Source of the DNA: Tsukamurella sp. 1534
GTDB taxonomy: Bacteria; Actinomycetota; Actinomycetes; Mycobacteriales; Mycobacteriaceae
Assembly: GCF_000312385.1 (NCBI RefSeq)
Contig: NZ_HE997626.1
Span: forward strand, 812,040 to 870,264
Reading direction: 5' to 3'
DNA length: 58,225 bases
Shown piece after piece: positions 8,437-16,896 of this stretch. The position numbers were made by a program, and so were the translations under genes. Below the pieces are notes generated by a model. The model saw only the letters and a program-made list of their open reading frames with translations, did not search any database and was not told the DNA's origin. Position 1 is the stretch's first letter. Every line of letters starts with the position of its first letter.

Positions 8437-9131
8437 CGTCGGGTCTCCTGGCTGCGGCTGGGCAGCGGCTGGCCCGGATCGCGGGGGCCGCCCGACGTGA
8501 TGACGCGCGCGTGGCCCTCCGGCGGGAGCACGCGCAGCAGGTCGCCGAAGCGGCGGACGGCCTCAAGCGACTCGTCGAGGTCCTCGGGGTCGTCGGTGCT
8601 GGGCATCGCGGCCAGCGTCCAAGTGCCCTCGTTCCAGAGGGTCTCGATGTAGGCGGGCACCTGCTCGGCGAACGTGATCATGCGGCGGTCCGCGACGCGG
8701 CGGGCCACCTCGGCGTTGTTGGTGTAGAGGACGCGGCGGCCGAGTGCGCCCAACGGCTCCATGCCGGGCTCGATCGGCGGGTCCGCGTGCTCGTTGCGCA
8801 GGTCGAGCAGCGCCCCCGAGGAGGCGCCGCGCTGCACCGCCGCGATCGTGACCGTGTCCTGCAGGTCGAAGATGTAGGCGCTGGCACCGAAGTAGGTGCC
8901 GTGCGCCACGTCGACCACCGCCGGATCGCCCGGGATCGCCATCCCGCCGCGGTGGAACTCCTCGCGCAGCGACGGGTCCGCGGGCTTGTAAACGAACTCG
9001 CGGCTCTTCGCCCACTCGGCGCGCTCGGCTTGGACGTTGGGCGCGTGGTTGCGCTCGTAGACGATGAGCGCGGCGGCCAGCGCCGCGAACACCACTGCGA
9101 GGACTATGAACACTACGTACGACATCGCCAC
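8433..9131 (-). CDS. Membrane-anchored conserved actinobacterial protein
   Basis: 232-residue protein with one N-terminal hydrophobic segment (residues ~4-25, YVVFIVLAVVFAALAAALIV) and a soluble remainder, so probably a single-pass membrane or anchored exported protein. No catalytic motif is recognised. Its position directly upstream of pyrE, with a four-base overlap, matches the position of Rv0383c in M. tuberculosis (family assignment from synteny, not searched). ATG at 9131; an in-frame ATG two codons later is equally possible. Function unknown. Confidence 0.75.
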   Translation of the reverse strand: MAMSYVVFIVLAVVFAALAAALIVYERNHAPNVQAERAEWAKSREFVYKPADPSLREEFHRGGMAIPGDPAVVDVAHGTYFGASAYIFDLQDTVTIAAVQRGASSGALLDLRNEHADPPIEPGMEPLGALGRRVLYTNNAEVARRVADRRMITFAEQVPAYIETLWNEGTWTLAAMPSTDDPEDLDESLEAVRRFGDLLRVLPPEGHARVITSGGPRDPGQPLPSRSQETRR

Positions 9132-9157
9132 CTACACTAGCCGGTCGATCGGCACTT

Positions 9158-9634
9158 TCACCCGCCTGACGGTGTTCCGGCGATCGATATCTGCCCCGCG
9201 TAGATCGCCTGGGCCGATCCGCCGTCGGCGCTCACCTGGATGATCACCACGTCGCCGACCTCGAGATCGGACAGTGTGCTGCCGTGCGTCGTGGTCACCT
9301 GCGTGGCCGGCCCGGTCCGCAGGACGACGGTGCCGCCGTCGGGCGCGGAACGCACGGTGATCGCGCCCCTGTCCACCGTGGTGATGGCGCCGATCACCTC
9401 GCGCCCCGGCGTGATGGGCACGCCCGTGCGCTGGTCGTTCACCGGAACCCCGGCCGATTTGCCGACCGGCGAGGTGCGGCGCGAATCCCCCAGCTCGGAC
9501 GAGATGTGGATGCTGTAGGCCAGCCCCGCGCCCACGACGCCGATCCCGAGCAGGCACAGGATCGTGACGAGCCAGGGGCTGCGGGAGCGCACGTGTTCGT
9601 CCACGCCGACGCACCTCCTCGTCTCTCGTTCCAT
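9158..9634 (-). CDS. Membrane-anchored hypothetical protein with small extracellular beta domain
   Basis: 158-residue protein: a charged cytoplasmic N-terminus, one transmembrane segment (~19-40, PWLVTILCLLGIGVVGAGLAY), then an exported part. Residues ~78-150 read as a small beta barrel with alternating hydrophobic strands (GAITTVDRGAITVRS, VVLRTGPATQVT, LEVGDVVIIQVSADG), the pattern seen in DUF5666-like domains. It ends 26 bases upstream of the next reverse gene, so may head the pyrE operon. Function unknown. Confidence 0.7.
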   Translation of the reverse strand: MERETRRCVGVDEHVRSRSPWLVTILCLLGIGVVGAGLAYSIHISSELGDSRRTSPVGKSAGVPVNDQRTGVPITPGREVIGAITTVDRGAITVRSAPDGGTVVLRTGPATQVTTTHGSTLSDLEVGDVVIIQVSADGGSAQAIYAGQISIAGTPSGG

Positions 9635-9715
9635 GGTGCCCCCTCACACGGGCATCCTCGGCGAACCTAGGCGCCGTGTCTGAGATGCACCTGTGAGCGA
9701 AGCGGGCGAATCTCT

Positions 9716-10102
9716 ATGACCCCGACTAGCGTTGCGGCCGTGGGACGTCTCTGGCCGCCGCGCGCGCTTACCGATGGCGAAGCGCCGGATGCGCGGTTCA
9801 CTTTGGCGAATGAACGCACCTTCCTCGCCTGGATCCGCACCGCCCTCGGGCTCGTCGCCGCCGCCGTCGGGCTGGAGGCGTTCGCGCCGCACGTCGTGCC
9901 CGAAGCCGTGCGGACGCCGCTCGTGGTGACGCTACTGCTGGTCGCGGCCGGTCTCGCCGGGTACGCGTTCCGCCGCTGGCTGGCCGTCGAGGGGGCGCTG
10001 CGCACCCGGCGCGAGCTGCGCGGTTCGCCCGCGACGGTGGCGCTCTCCGCGGTGATCGTGGCCGCCGGGATCGTGTTGGCCCTGGCGATCGCCCTCACGT
10101 GA
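9716..10102 (+). CDS. DUF202 (YidH-type) membrane protein
   Basis: 128-residue protein with the DUF202 signature: LANERTFLAWIRTALGLVAAAVGL (~35-58), followed by two further hydrophobic segments (~65-85 and ~100-125). Function of DUF202 proteins is not known. ATG at 9716 is used; GTG at 9740 is an alternative closer to the conserved part. Its stop overlaps the start of a second, shorter DUF202 gene by four bases, so the two are probably translated together as partner subunits. Confidence 0.85.
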   Translation: MTPTSVAAVGRLWPPRALTDGEAPDARFTLANERTFLAWIRTALGLVAAAVGLEAFAPHVVPEAVRTPLVVTLLLVAAGLAGYAFRRWLAVEGALRTRRELRGSPATVALSAVIVAAGIVLALAIALT

Positions 10103-10368
10103 CCGCGCCGCAGGGCCCGTCGCTCGCGGGCGAGCGCACGCGCCTGGCCCGGGTGCGCACCGTCGTCGCCCTGGTACTGACGGCCGCACTCGTGGGCCGG
10201 GCCCTGCTGCCCCACCACCCGGTCCTGGCCGGGGTGGCGGTCCCCGTCGCGGCGGTCGGCACGGTCCTGGCGCTGCGACTCGGGCGCGCCCGTACCGGGC
10301 CGGCGGGCGCGGCGGCCCTGGCGGGCTGCGTCGCGGTGCTGGCCCTCGCGGGCCTCGCCCTGCCCTGA
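10099..10368 (+). CDS. Short DUF202-type membrane protein
   Basis: 89-residue protein. It opens with LAGERTRLARVRTVVALVLT, a degenerate copy of the ERT-x-LA-x-x-RT motif of DUF202, and has three hydrophobic segments. GTG start at 10099 overlaps the upstream DUF202 stop (GTGA). Paired long and short DUF202 genes are a common arrangement. Function unknown. Confidence 0.8.
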   Translation: MTAPQGPSLAGERTRLARVRTVVALVLTAALVGRALLPHHPVLAGVAVPVAAVGTVLALRLGRARTGPAGAAALAGCVAVLALAGLALP

Positions 10369-10376
10369 GGCCGGGA

Positions 10377-10754
10377 TCAGGCCGCGCGCACCCGGACGCC
10401 GACGGTGGCGCCGGCGCCCCGTCGGACCTTCGACCCGAACACCGTGAGCCTGCCGATGAGCCCGTACTTCCGGCCGATCAGCGCGGCGGCCTCGGCCCCG
10501 TCAGACACCTCGGCGACGCCGGCCACTTCCGGGCCCTTCACCGTCCTGCCGCGGGCGTCGCACGCCTGCACCAGGACCGACGGGTTCCGCTTGAGCCGCT
10601 TCACCTTCCAGGAGTCGCCCACGGTCCACATCACGAGGTCGTCGCCGTCGCGGACGGCCCACAGCGGGGAGGCGACGGGGGTGCCGTCCTTGCGGTAGGT
10701 GGTCAGGAGCACGTACTTGGCGTCGGCGACGTCGCCGACGGTGGCTGCAGTCAT
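10377..10754 (-). CDS. PPOX-class F420-dependent oxidoreductase-like protein
   Basis: 125-residue split-barrel flavin/deazaflavin-binding protein. The family pattern is visible: VLLTTYRKDGTPVASPLWAV (~15-35), LVMWTVGDSWKVKRLKRNP (~40-58) and KGPEVAGVAEV (~75). Small proteins of this class use coenzyme F420, FMN or heme; F420 is likely in this lineage but not proven here. ATG at 10754. It lies 19 bases downstream of an epoxide hydrolase gene on the same strand, suggesting co-transcription, and converges on the DUF202 pair. Confidence 0.85.
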   Translation of the reverse strand: MTAATVGDVADAKYVLLTTYRKDGTPVASPLWAVRDGDDLVMWTVGDSWKVKRLKRNPSVLVQACDARGRTVKGPEVAGVAEVSDGAEAAALIGRKYGLIGRLTVFGSKVRRGAGATVGVRVRAA

Positions 10755-10773
10755 GTCCCCAGCGTAGGCGCGC

Positions 10774-11811
10774 TCAGCCCGCCGCGCGGGCCTCCGCGGG
10801 CCCCGGCCAGCGGTCCGGCACGCGGGTCGCGAGCCAGCGCACCAGCGCCGCGTTGACATCGGCCGGCCGCTCCTCCGCCATCCAGTGCCCGGATTCCACC
10901 ACGACCTCGGTGAGGTCCGCGCACGCCGCACGCATCGGCTCGGCGAGGCGCGAGCGCACGGTCTCCAGGGTCGCGTCGTACCGGCCGTGCAGGAACAGCG
11001 CAGGCACGCCGATCCGTCCCCCGTCCAGTTCGCGATCCGCGTACTCCGCGTCGGCGACCCCGTTGACGTACCAGGAGTTCGGCCCCGCCATCCCGTTCCG
11101 CTGGAACGCGGCCGTGTAGATCGCGTGGTCCTCCGCGGTGAGCACGGCCGGGTCGGGCGCCATCGTGGGAACCGGGCCACCGCCGAACCAGCCGCCGTTG
11201 CGGGAGATCAGGGCGGTCGGCGCGGGCCCGTCGAGGTGCGACGGTGCGCCGCTGCGGAACAGCGCCGCGATCAGCCCGGCCACATCGCTCTCGAAATAGG
11301 CGGTGACCTCGTCGAACGCCTTGAGGTAGTGCACCTGGTAGTCCCACTGGCCGTACGGGAACTCGTCCGCCGGGTAGACATCGCGGTCGATCAGCTCGAC
11401 GGTGCTCGGACCGCTCGACGGGAAGTGGGGAACGTTGAGGGAGGCGACGGCGTCGACCACCTCGGGGTGGTGGGTGGCGATGTTCCACACGACGGGCGAA
11501 CCCCAGTCGTGGCCGATCCACACCGCCGATCCGCGGCCGAGCCCGGCGAGCAGCTCCAGCATGTCCCGCACGGCCTCCTCGCGACGATAGGCGGCCTTGT
11601 CCGCGTACACCGTGGAGTTCCCGTAGCCGCGCATGTCCGGTGCCACGCAACGGAATCCGAGCGCGCCGAGCGCGGTCAGCTGGTGCCGCCAGCTGTGCGA
11701 CAGCTCCGGCCAGCCGTGGCAGAACACCAGGAGCGGGCCGTCCTCGGGACCGGCGGCGAGGTAGGCGGTGGTGTGCCGTTCCGTGCGCAGCGTGTGCGGC
11801 GTGATCGTCAT
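10774..11811 (-). CDS. Alpha/beta hydrolase, epoxide hydrolase type
   Basis: 345-residue alpha/beta-hydrolase. It has the oxyanion HGWPELSHSW motif (~31-40), a nucleophile elbow IGHDWGSPVVW (~105) with Asp in place of Ser, and the C-terminal VVESGHWMAEERP with catalytic His. The Asp nucleophile and HGWPE motif place it with soluble epoxide hydrolases, which convert epoxides to vicinal diols. ATG at 11811 gives the usual N-terminus. It is divergent from the ferredoxin reductase gene by 65 bases. Confidence 0.88.
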   Translation of the reverse strand: MTITPHTLRTERHTTAYLAAGPEDGPLLVFCHGWPELSHSWRHQLTALGALGFRCVAPDMRGYGNSTVYADKAAYRREEAVRDMLELLAGLGRGSAVWIGHDWGSPVVWNIATHHPEVVDAVASLNVPHFPSSGPSTVELIDRDVYPADEFPYGQWDYQVHYLKAFDEVTAYFESDVAGLIAALFRSGAPSHLDGPAPTALISRNGGWFGGGPVPTMAPDPAVLTAEDHAIYTAAFQRNGMAGPNSWYVNGVADAEYADRELDGGRIGVPALFLHGRYDATLETVRSRLAEPMRAACADLTEVVVESGHWMAEERPADVNAALVRWLATRVPDRWPGPAEARAAG

Positions 11812-11876
11812 GGTCTCAGCCTGACACGTACCGCGATCCCTTGCCCGCGCGCGGCCCACGGCCCAGTATCGAAGGC

Positions 11877-13349
11877 ATGCCCCACGTGATCGTCCAGAAC
11901 TGCTGCAACGACGCGTCGTGCGTCCCCGAGTGCCCGGTCGACTGCATCCACCCCACGCCGGACGAGCCGGAGTACGCCACCGCGGAGATGCTCTACATCG
12001 ATCCGGACGTGTGCATCGACTGCGGCGCCTGCATCGACGCGTGCCCCGTCTCCGCGATCACCACGGACTACGAGCTGACCGCGGAGATGGCCCCGTTCGA
12101 GACGATGAACGCGGACTACTACGAGGCGGTGGGCTCGTCCGCGGACCGCGATCATCCGTTCGCCGACCCGCGGGCGCGCCGCAAGCGGCCCGCGTCCGAC
12201 GCCGAAACGCTGCGCGTCGCCGTCGTGGGCGCCGGGGCCGCGGGGCACTACGTGGTGAGCGAACTGCAGCACCGCATCGACGTCCGCGCCACGATCGACG
12301 TCTACGAGCGGCTCCCCGAGACCGGCGGACTCGTGCGCTTCGGCGTGGCGCCCGACCACGCCGACACGAAGAAGGTGCAGGAGCAGTTCGCGCAGTCGCG
12401 CACGCATTCGGGCGTGACCACGCACCTGGGCGTGCGGATCGGCGAGGACGTGTCGGCTGCCGAGTTGTCCCGCACGCATCACGCGGTGGTGTACGCGGTG
12501 GGCTCGCTGCACGGCCGGGATCTGGGGCTTCCGGGGGCCGACCTGGCGGGCGTCACGGCCGCCGCGGACTTCGTGGCCTGGTACAACGGCCACCCCGATT
12601 TCGCCGGGCTCTCCGTGGACCTGTCCCACGAGCGGGTCGTGGTGCTGGGCAACGGCAACGTCGCGCTCGACGTCGCCCGGGTCCTCACCGCCGACCCCGA
12701 GGTGTTCGCCGGCACCGATATGACCGAGGACGCCCTGGCCGCGCTGCGGGATTCGCAGGTGCGGGAGGTCGTGATCCTGGCCCGGCGGGGCCCGGGGCAC
12801 GCCGCGTTCACGACCCCGGAGCTGGTGGGACTGGCCAGGACCGTGCCGGTCGTCGCCCTACCGGGCGACCTCGAGGAGGCCGCCGACGAACCCGCCGACC
12901 CGCAGGCCCGGTTCTACCGCGAGCAGAAACTGGCTCTGCTGCAGACCCTTCCGGCCCCGGACGCCGCTCCGGACGACCGCAGGGTGGTACTCCGGTTCGG
13001 CACGACGCCCACCGCCATCACCGCCTCCGACGGTGCGCTGTCGGTCGCCTTCGACGACCACGGCGCGCCGACGAGCCTGGACTGCGGCCTGGTGCTGCCG
13101 TCGATCGGGCTGCGCGGCACGTCGGTGCCGGGCGTGCCCTACGACGAGGCCGCCGGCACCATACCGAACGCCGACGGGCGGGTCCTCGGGCCCGACGGTG
13201 CCGCCCTCCCCGGCGTGTACGCGGCGGGGTGGTGCAAACGCGGCCCGACGGGGGTGATCGGCACGAACCGGTACGACGCCCGCGGCACCGTCGACGCCCT
13301 GGTCGCCGACTTCCACGCCGGACTGCTGACGGCGCCACCCGCCGAATAG
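11877..13349 (+). CDS. fprB: Ferredoxin / ferredoxin-NADP+ reductase fusion (FprB-like)
   Basis: 490-residue fusion. Residues 1-~75 are a 7Fe-type bacterial ferredoxin: CCNDASCVPECPVDCI (first cluster region) and CIDCGACIDACPVSAI. Residues ~110-490 are an adrenodoxin-reductase-like NADP+ reductase with the FAD motif VVGAGAAGHYV (~117), the GGLVRFGVAPDH block (~155), the NADP site VVLGNGNVALDVARVL (~260) and the C-terminal GWCKRGPTGVIGTN FAD contact. Same architecture as M. tuberculosis FprB. It passes electrons from NADPH to ferredoxins or P450 systems. ATG at 11877 is set by the conserved ferredoxin start MPHVI. Confidence 0.93.
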   Translation: MPHVIVQNCCNDASCVPECPVDCIHPTPDEPEYATAEMLYIDPDVCIDCGACIDACPVSAITTDYELTAEMAPFETMNADYYEAVGSSADRDHPFADPRARRKRPASDAETLRVAVVGAGAAGHYVVSELQHRIDVRATIDVYERLPETGGLVRFGVAPDHADTKKVQEQFAQSRTHSGVTTHLGVRIGEDVSAAELSRTHHAVVYAVGSLHGRDLGLPGADLAGVTAAADFVAWYNGHPDFAGLSVDLSHERVVVLGNGNVALDVARVLTADPEVFAGTDMTEDALAALRDSQVREVVILARRGPGHAAFTTPELVGLARTVPVVALPGDLEEAADEPADPQARFYREQKLALLQTLPAPDAAPDDRRVVLRFGTTPTAITASDGALSVAFDDHGAPTSLDCGLVLPSIGLRGTSVPGVPYDEAAGTIPNADGRVLGPDGAALPGVYAAGWCKRGPTGVIGTNRYDARGTVDALVADFHAGLLTAPPAE

Positions 13350-13368
13350 CGACCCCGCGACACGCGCA

Positions 13369-13402
13369 GAGGCGGGCGCGACCGAGTGGTCGCGCCCGCC
13401 TC
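13369..13402. terminator. Bidirectional terminator hairpin between fprB and clpB
   Basis: Perfect 15-base stem (GAGGCGGGCGCGACC with its exact complement) around a GAGT loop, centred in the 64-base gap between two convergent genes. No clear U-tract, as usual for GC-rich actinobacterial terminators. Confidence 0.8.
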
Positions 13403-13413
13403 CCGCGGGTGGG

Positions 13414-15966
13414 TCAGCTGATGATCAGCCGGTCGCCGTCCTCGCTGACGTCGACCTCGACGCCGTCGCCGTCGCGGACATCGCCCGCGAGCAGCGACTT
13501 GGCGAGCTGGTCGCCGATGGCCTGCTGCACCAGGCGGCGCAGCGGCCGGGCGCCGTAGAGCGGGTCGAAGCCGCGCTCGGCGAGCCAGGCCTTGGCACCG
13601 TCGGACACCTGCAGGTCGAGCCTGCGCTGCGAGAGCCGCTTGCGCAGCTGGTCCAGCTGGATGTCCACGATCCCGGTCAGCTGATCGGAGCTCAGCGAGT
13701 CGAAGATCAGCACGTCGTCGAGCCGGTTGATGAACTCCGGCTTGAACTTCGCGCGCACGGCGGCCATCACCTGGTCCTTGTCGCCGCCGGCGCCGAGGTT
13801 GCTGGTGAGGATCAGGATCGTGTTGCGGAAGTCCACGGTCCGGCCCTGGCCGTCGGTGAGGCGGCCCTCGTCGAGCACCTGCAGCAGCACGTCGAACACG
13901 TCCGGGTGCGCCTTCTCGACCTCGTCGAACAGCACCACCGTGTAGGGGCGGCGCCGTACGGCCTCGGTGAGCTGGCCGCCGGCGTCGTATCCGACGTACC
14001 CGGGGGGCGCGCCGACGAGCCGTGCGACGGAATGCTTCTCGCCGTACTCGGACATGTCGATCCGCACCATCGCGTGCTCGTCGTCGAACAGGAACTCCGC
14101 GAGCCCCTTCGCCAGCTCCGTCTTGCCCACGCCGGTGGGCCCGAGGAACAGGAACGAGCCGGTGGGCCGATTCGGGTCGGAGACACCCGCGCGGGTGCGG
14201 CGGACGGCGTCCGACACGGCCTCGACGGCGGCCTCCTGGCCGATCACGCGCTTGCCGATCTCGGACTCCATGCGCAGCAACTTGGCGGTCTCGCCCTCGA
14301 GCATGCGCCCGGCGGGGATGCCGGTCCAGGCGGAGACCACGTCGGCCACGTCGTCCGGGCCGACCTCCTCCTTGAGCATCACGTCGCCGTCGGAGGCGGC
14401 ACCGGACCGGGCGACGGCCTCGTCGAGTTCCTTCTCCAGCGCGGGGATCTGGCCGTAGCGCAGCTCCGCGGCGCGGCCGAGATCGCCGTCGCGCTCGGCG
14501 CGCTCCGACTCGCCCTTGAGGTTCTCCAGCTGCTCCTTGAGGGTGCGCACCGAATCGATGGCGCCCTTCTCGTTCTGCCAGCGCGAATTCAGCTGCGCCA
14601 GCTTCTCCTTGTGGTCGGCGAGCTCGCCGCGCAGCTTCTCCAGCCGCTCCTTGGAGGCCTCGTCGGACTCCTTGGACAGGGCCATCTCCTCGATCTCGAG
14701 GCGGCGCACGATCCGCTCCGCCGCGTCGATCTCCTCCGGGCGGGAGTCGATCTCCATCCGCAGGCGGGACGCGGCCTCGTCGACGAGGTCGATCGCCTTG
14801 TCCGGCAGGAAGCGCGACGTGATGTAGCGGTCCGACAGCGACGCGGCGGAGACCAGCGCGGAATCGGTGATGCGCACGCCGTGGTGCACCTCGTACCGCT
14901 CCTTGAGCCCGCGCAGGATGCCGATCGTGTCCTCCACGCTCGGCTCGCCCACCAGCACCTGTTGGAAGCGGCGCTCGAGCGCGGCGTCCTTCTCGATGTA
15001 CTGGCGGTACTCGTCGAGCGTCGTGGCGCCCACCAGCCGCAGCTCGCCGCGGGCCAGCATCGGCTTGATCATGTTGCCCGCGTCCATCGCCGACTCGCCG
15101 GTCGCGCCGGCGCCGACGATGGTGTGCAGCTCGTCGATGAAGGTGATGATCTGCCCGGCCGAGTTCTTGATCTCGTCGAGCACGGCCTTGAGCCGCTCCT
15201 CGAACTCGCCGCGGTACTTCGCGCCCGCGACCATCGCGCCGAGGTCCAGCGAGATCACCGTCTTGCCGCGCAGGGACTCGGGCACGTCGCCCGTGACCAC
15301 GCGCTGCGCGAGCCCCTCGACGATGGCGGTCTTGCCGACTCCGGGCTCGCCGATCAGCACGGGGTTGTTCTTGGTGCGGCGGCTGAGCACCTGGACCACG
15401 CGGCGGATCTCGTTGTCGCGCCCGATGACCGGGTCCAGCTTGCCCTCGCGAGCCCGTGCGGTGAGATCGGTCGAGTACTTCTCCAGAGCCTGGTACTGGC
15501 CCTCGGGGTCCTGCGAGGTGACCTTCGCGCTACCGCGCACGGCCGTGAACGCCTCACGGATCTCCTGCGGGGTGGCGCCCGCGTTCGCGAGCACCTGCGC
15601 GGCGTCGCCGCCGGCCTCCGCGAGCCCGTAGAGCACGTGCTCGGTGGAGACGTACTGGTCGCCCATCTCGGTGGCCAGCTTCTGCGCCGCGCTGACGGAC
15701 GCGATGGACTCGCGGCTCAGCTGCGGGGTGGTGGTCGAGCCGCTGGCACTGGGCTTGCGGTCGACGAGGTCCTGCGCGCGGTTGCGCACGATGACGGGGT
15801 CCACGCCCACCGCCTTGAGCAGCGGCGCGGCGATCCCGTCGGTCTGGTCGAGCAGCGCCACGAGCAGGTGCGCCGGAGAGATCTCCGGGTTACCCGCCGA
15901 GGACGCCGCCTGCAGAGCCGACGTCAGCGCGGCCTGCGTCTTGGTGGTGGGGTTGAACGAATCCAA
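13414..15966 (-). CDS. clpB: ATP-dependent disaggregase ClpB
   Basis: 850-residue HSP100 disaggregase that works with DnaK/DnaJ/GrpE to rescue aggregated proteins. Domains: Clp_N repeats (~1-145), AAA1 with Walker A GEPGVGKT (~207), coiled-coil M domain (~410-525), AAA2 with Walker A GPTGVGKT (~607) and the C-terminal D2-small domain. Length matches actinobacterial ClpB. The start is TTG at 15966 (reading [14 protein letters not shown]), chosen because a strong GGAGG lies nine bases upstream and the product then begins exactly as ClpB does; the reading frame stays open further upstream. Two HAIR-like repeats upstream indicate HspR control. Confidence 0.96.
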   Translation of the reverse strand: MDSFNPTTKTQAALTSALQAASSAGNPEISPAHLLVALLDQTDGIAAPLLKAVGVDPVIVRNRAQDLVDRKPSASGSTTTPQLSRESIASVSAAQKLATEMGDQYVSTEHVLYGLAEAGGDAAQVLANAGATPQEIREAFTAVRGSAKVTSQDPEGQYQALEKYSTDLTARAREGKLDPVIGRDNEIRRVVQVLSRRTKNNPVLIGEPGVGKTAIVEGLAQRVVTGDVPESLRGKTVISLDLGAMVAGAKYRGEFEERLKAVLDEIKNSAGQIITFIDELHTIVGAGATGESAMDAGNMIKPMLARGELRLVGATTLDEYRQYIEKDAALERRFQQVLVGEPSVEDTIGILRGLKERYEVHHGVRITDSALVSAASLSDRYITSRFLPDKAIDLVDEAASRLRMEIDSRPEEIDAAERIVRRLEIEEMALSKESDEASKERLEKLRGELADHKEKLAQLNSRWQNEKGAIDSVRTLKEQLENLKGESERAERDGDLGRAAELRYGQIPALEKELDEAVARSGAASDGDVMLKEEVGPDDVADVVSAWTGIPAGRMLEGETAKLLRMESEIGKRVIGQEAAVEAVSDAVRRTRAGVSDPNRPTGSFLFLGPTGVGKTELAKGLAEFLFDDEHAMVRIDMSEYGEKHSVARLVGAPPGYVGYDAGGQLTEAVRRRPYTVVLFDEVEKAHPDVFDVLLQVLDEGRLTDGQGRTVDFRNTILILTSNLGAGGDKDQVMAAVRAKFKPEFINRLDDVLIFDSLSSDQLTGIVDIQLDQLRKRLSQRRLDLQVSDGAKAWLAERGFDPLYGARPLRRLVQQAIGDQLAKSLLAGDVRDGDGVEVDVSEDGDRLIIS

Positions 15967-16006
15967 CTGAACTAGCCTCCTGGTCGTCTCGAACGTCTGG
16001 AGCGCA

Positions 16007-16027
16007 CCTGAGCCCTCAACGCTCAAG
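16007..16027. promoter_or_regulatory. HAIR (HspR-binding) element, clpB-proximal
   Basis: On the minus strand CTTGAGC-N7-GCTCAGG, two 7-base arms with a 7-base spacer. This is close to the HspR-associated inverted repeat CTTGAGT-N7-ACTCAAG and 41 bases from the TTG start codon. Confidence 0.75.
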
Positions 16028-16059
16028 TATGCGCTTATGTCGAGTTCAACGCACGCCGG

Positions 16060-16080
16060 GTTGAGTCTGTTCCGCTCAAC
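16060..16080. promoter_or_regulatory. HAIR (HspR-binding) element, clpB-distal
   Basis: On the minus strand GTTGAGC-N7-ACTCAAC, same 7-7-7 geometry as the proximal copy and 53 bases from it (five helical turns), suggesting two HspR dimers on one face. Confidence 0.75.
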
Positions 16081-16156
16081 TGTCGATGGGGCCGTGACGC
16101 GCACCACACCAGCGCCGCGGTCCTGAAGTGAGGGCCGACGTGCGCGGTGCGGCGGT

Positions 16157-16810
16157 TCAGGAGGCGAGGGCGGCGACGCGCTCCGCGAGCTTCTGGTGGG
16201 TCAGCGAGTCGGGGTGGCCGTCGCTGCTGGACTGGTAGACCCAGCCCTCGCTGAGGGGCGAGATGACCGACACCGTCGAATCCACCGACCGCGCGGCGCC
16301 CACGATGGTGGACTCGGTGGCTCGGGCGTCCGGGCCGCTGCCCTTGACCGACGGGAACACCGTGATGAGCGCGACCTTGGCGCCCGGGGCCTGCCGGCGC
16401 ACCGTCGTCACCACCTGCTGGACCTTCGCGGCGACGGTGGCCGACGGCGCGCCCACGTCGTTCGAGCCCGCCTGCACCACCACCAGCGCGGGGTTCCGCT
16501 CCGCCAGGTCCGCGGCCTGCGTGAGGCCCGCGATGGAACCGTCGTGGTAGCCCGCACCGCCCCGCGCGCTGAGGTACACCGAGCGCCCGGCGATCGCGCT
16601 GATCATCCGCGGATAGGCGACGTACCCCGACACCGCGCGCCCCGTCGAGATGGAGGCGCCGATCACGACCACCGGACGCGCGTCGGCGGCCTGCAGGCCC
16701 GGCTCGGCCGAGGAGGCCGCGGGGACGAGCGGGGCCGCGGCGAGCACGGCGGCCAGGGCGACCCCGGTCCGGACACGAAGCGGGGCACGACGATCACGCG
16801 ATGCGGTCAT
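16157..16810 (-). CDS. Secreted SGNH/GDSL-type hydrolase (shorter paralogue)
   Basis: 217-residue secreted esterase-like protein. Signal peptide at ~1-35 (Arg-rich start, hydrophobic [16 protein letters not shown], cleavage near SSA-EP). SGNH blocks: VVVIGASIS (nucleophile Ser, block I), QAGSNDVG (block III Asn) and DGHPDSLTH (block V Asp/His). Natural substrates of this family include lipids, carbohydrates esters and peptidoglycan or mycolate-like esters; none is identifiable. ATG at 16810 is preceded by GGAGG at ideal spacing, but that site lies in one arm of a perfect palindrome (16814-16835). Paralogue of the next upstream gene. Confidence 0.88.
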   Translation of the reverse strand: MTASRDRRAPLRVRTGVALAAVLAAAPLVPAASSAEPGLQAADARPVVVIGASISTGRAVSGYVAYPRMISAIAGRSVYLSARGGAGYHDGSIAGLTQAADLAERNPALVVVQAGSNDVGAPSATVAAKVQQVVTTVRRQAPGAKVALITVFPSVKGSGPDARATESTIVGAARSVDSTVSVISPLSEGWVYQSSSDGHPDSLTHQKLAERVAALAS

Positions 16811-16813
16811 GGC

Positions 16814-16835
16814 GATTCCTCCTCGAGGAGGAATC
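16814..16835 (-). promoter_or_regulatory. Perfect palindrome sequestering the ribosome binding site of the SGNH gene
   Basis: On the coding (minus) strand the arm GATTCCTCC is followed by TCGA and then GGAGGAATC, three bases before the ATG. The Shine-Dalgarno GGAGG is entirely in the 3' arm and pairs with an internal anti-SD, so in RNA a 9-base-pair hairpin with a four-base loop would mask it. Confidence 0.75.
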
Positions 16836-16896
16836 TAAGCGATCGAACGCGCCCGACGGTGCGCGACGCGCGGTGCGCGCGCCGTCATTCCGCCGC

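Noticed and set aside
13906-15975. Long open frame (689 codons) on the plus strand across clpB
   Set aside because: It is an antisense shadow of clpB in GC-rich DNA; its translation is Leu/Arg/His-rich without domains, while the minus strand encodes a full ClpB.
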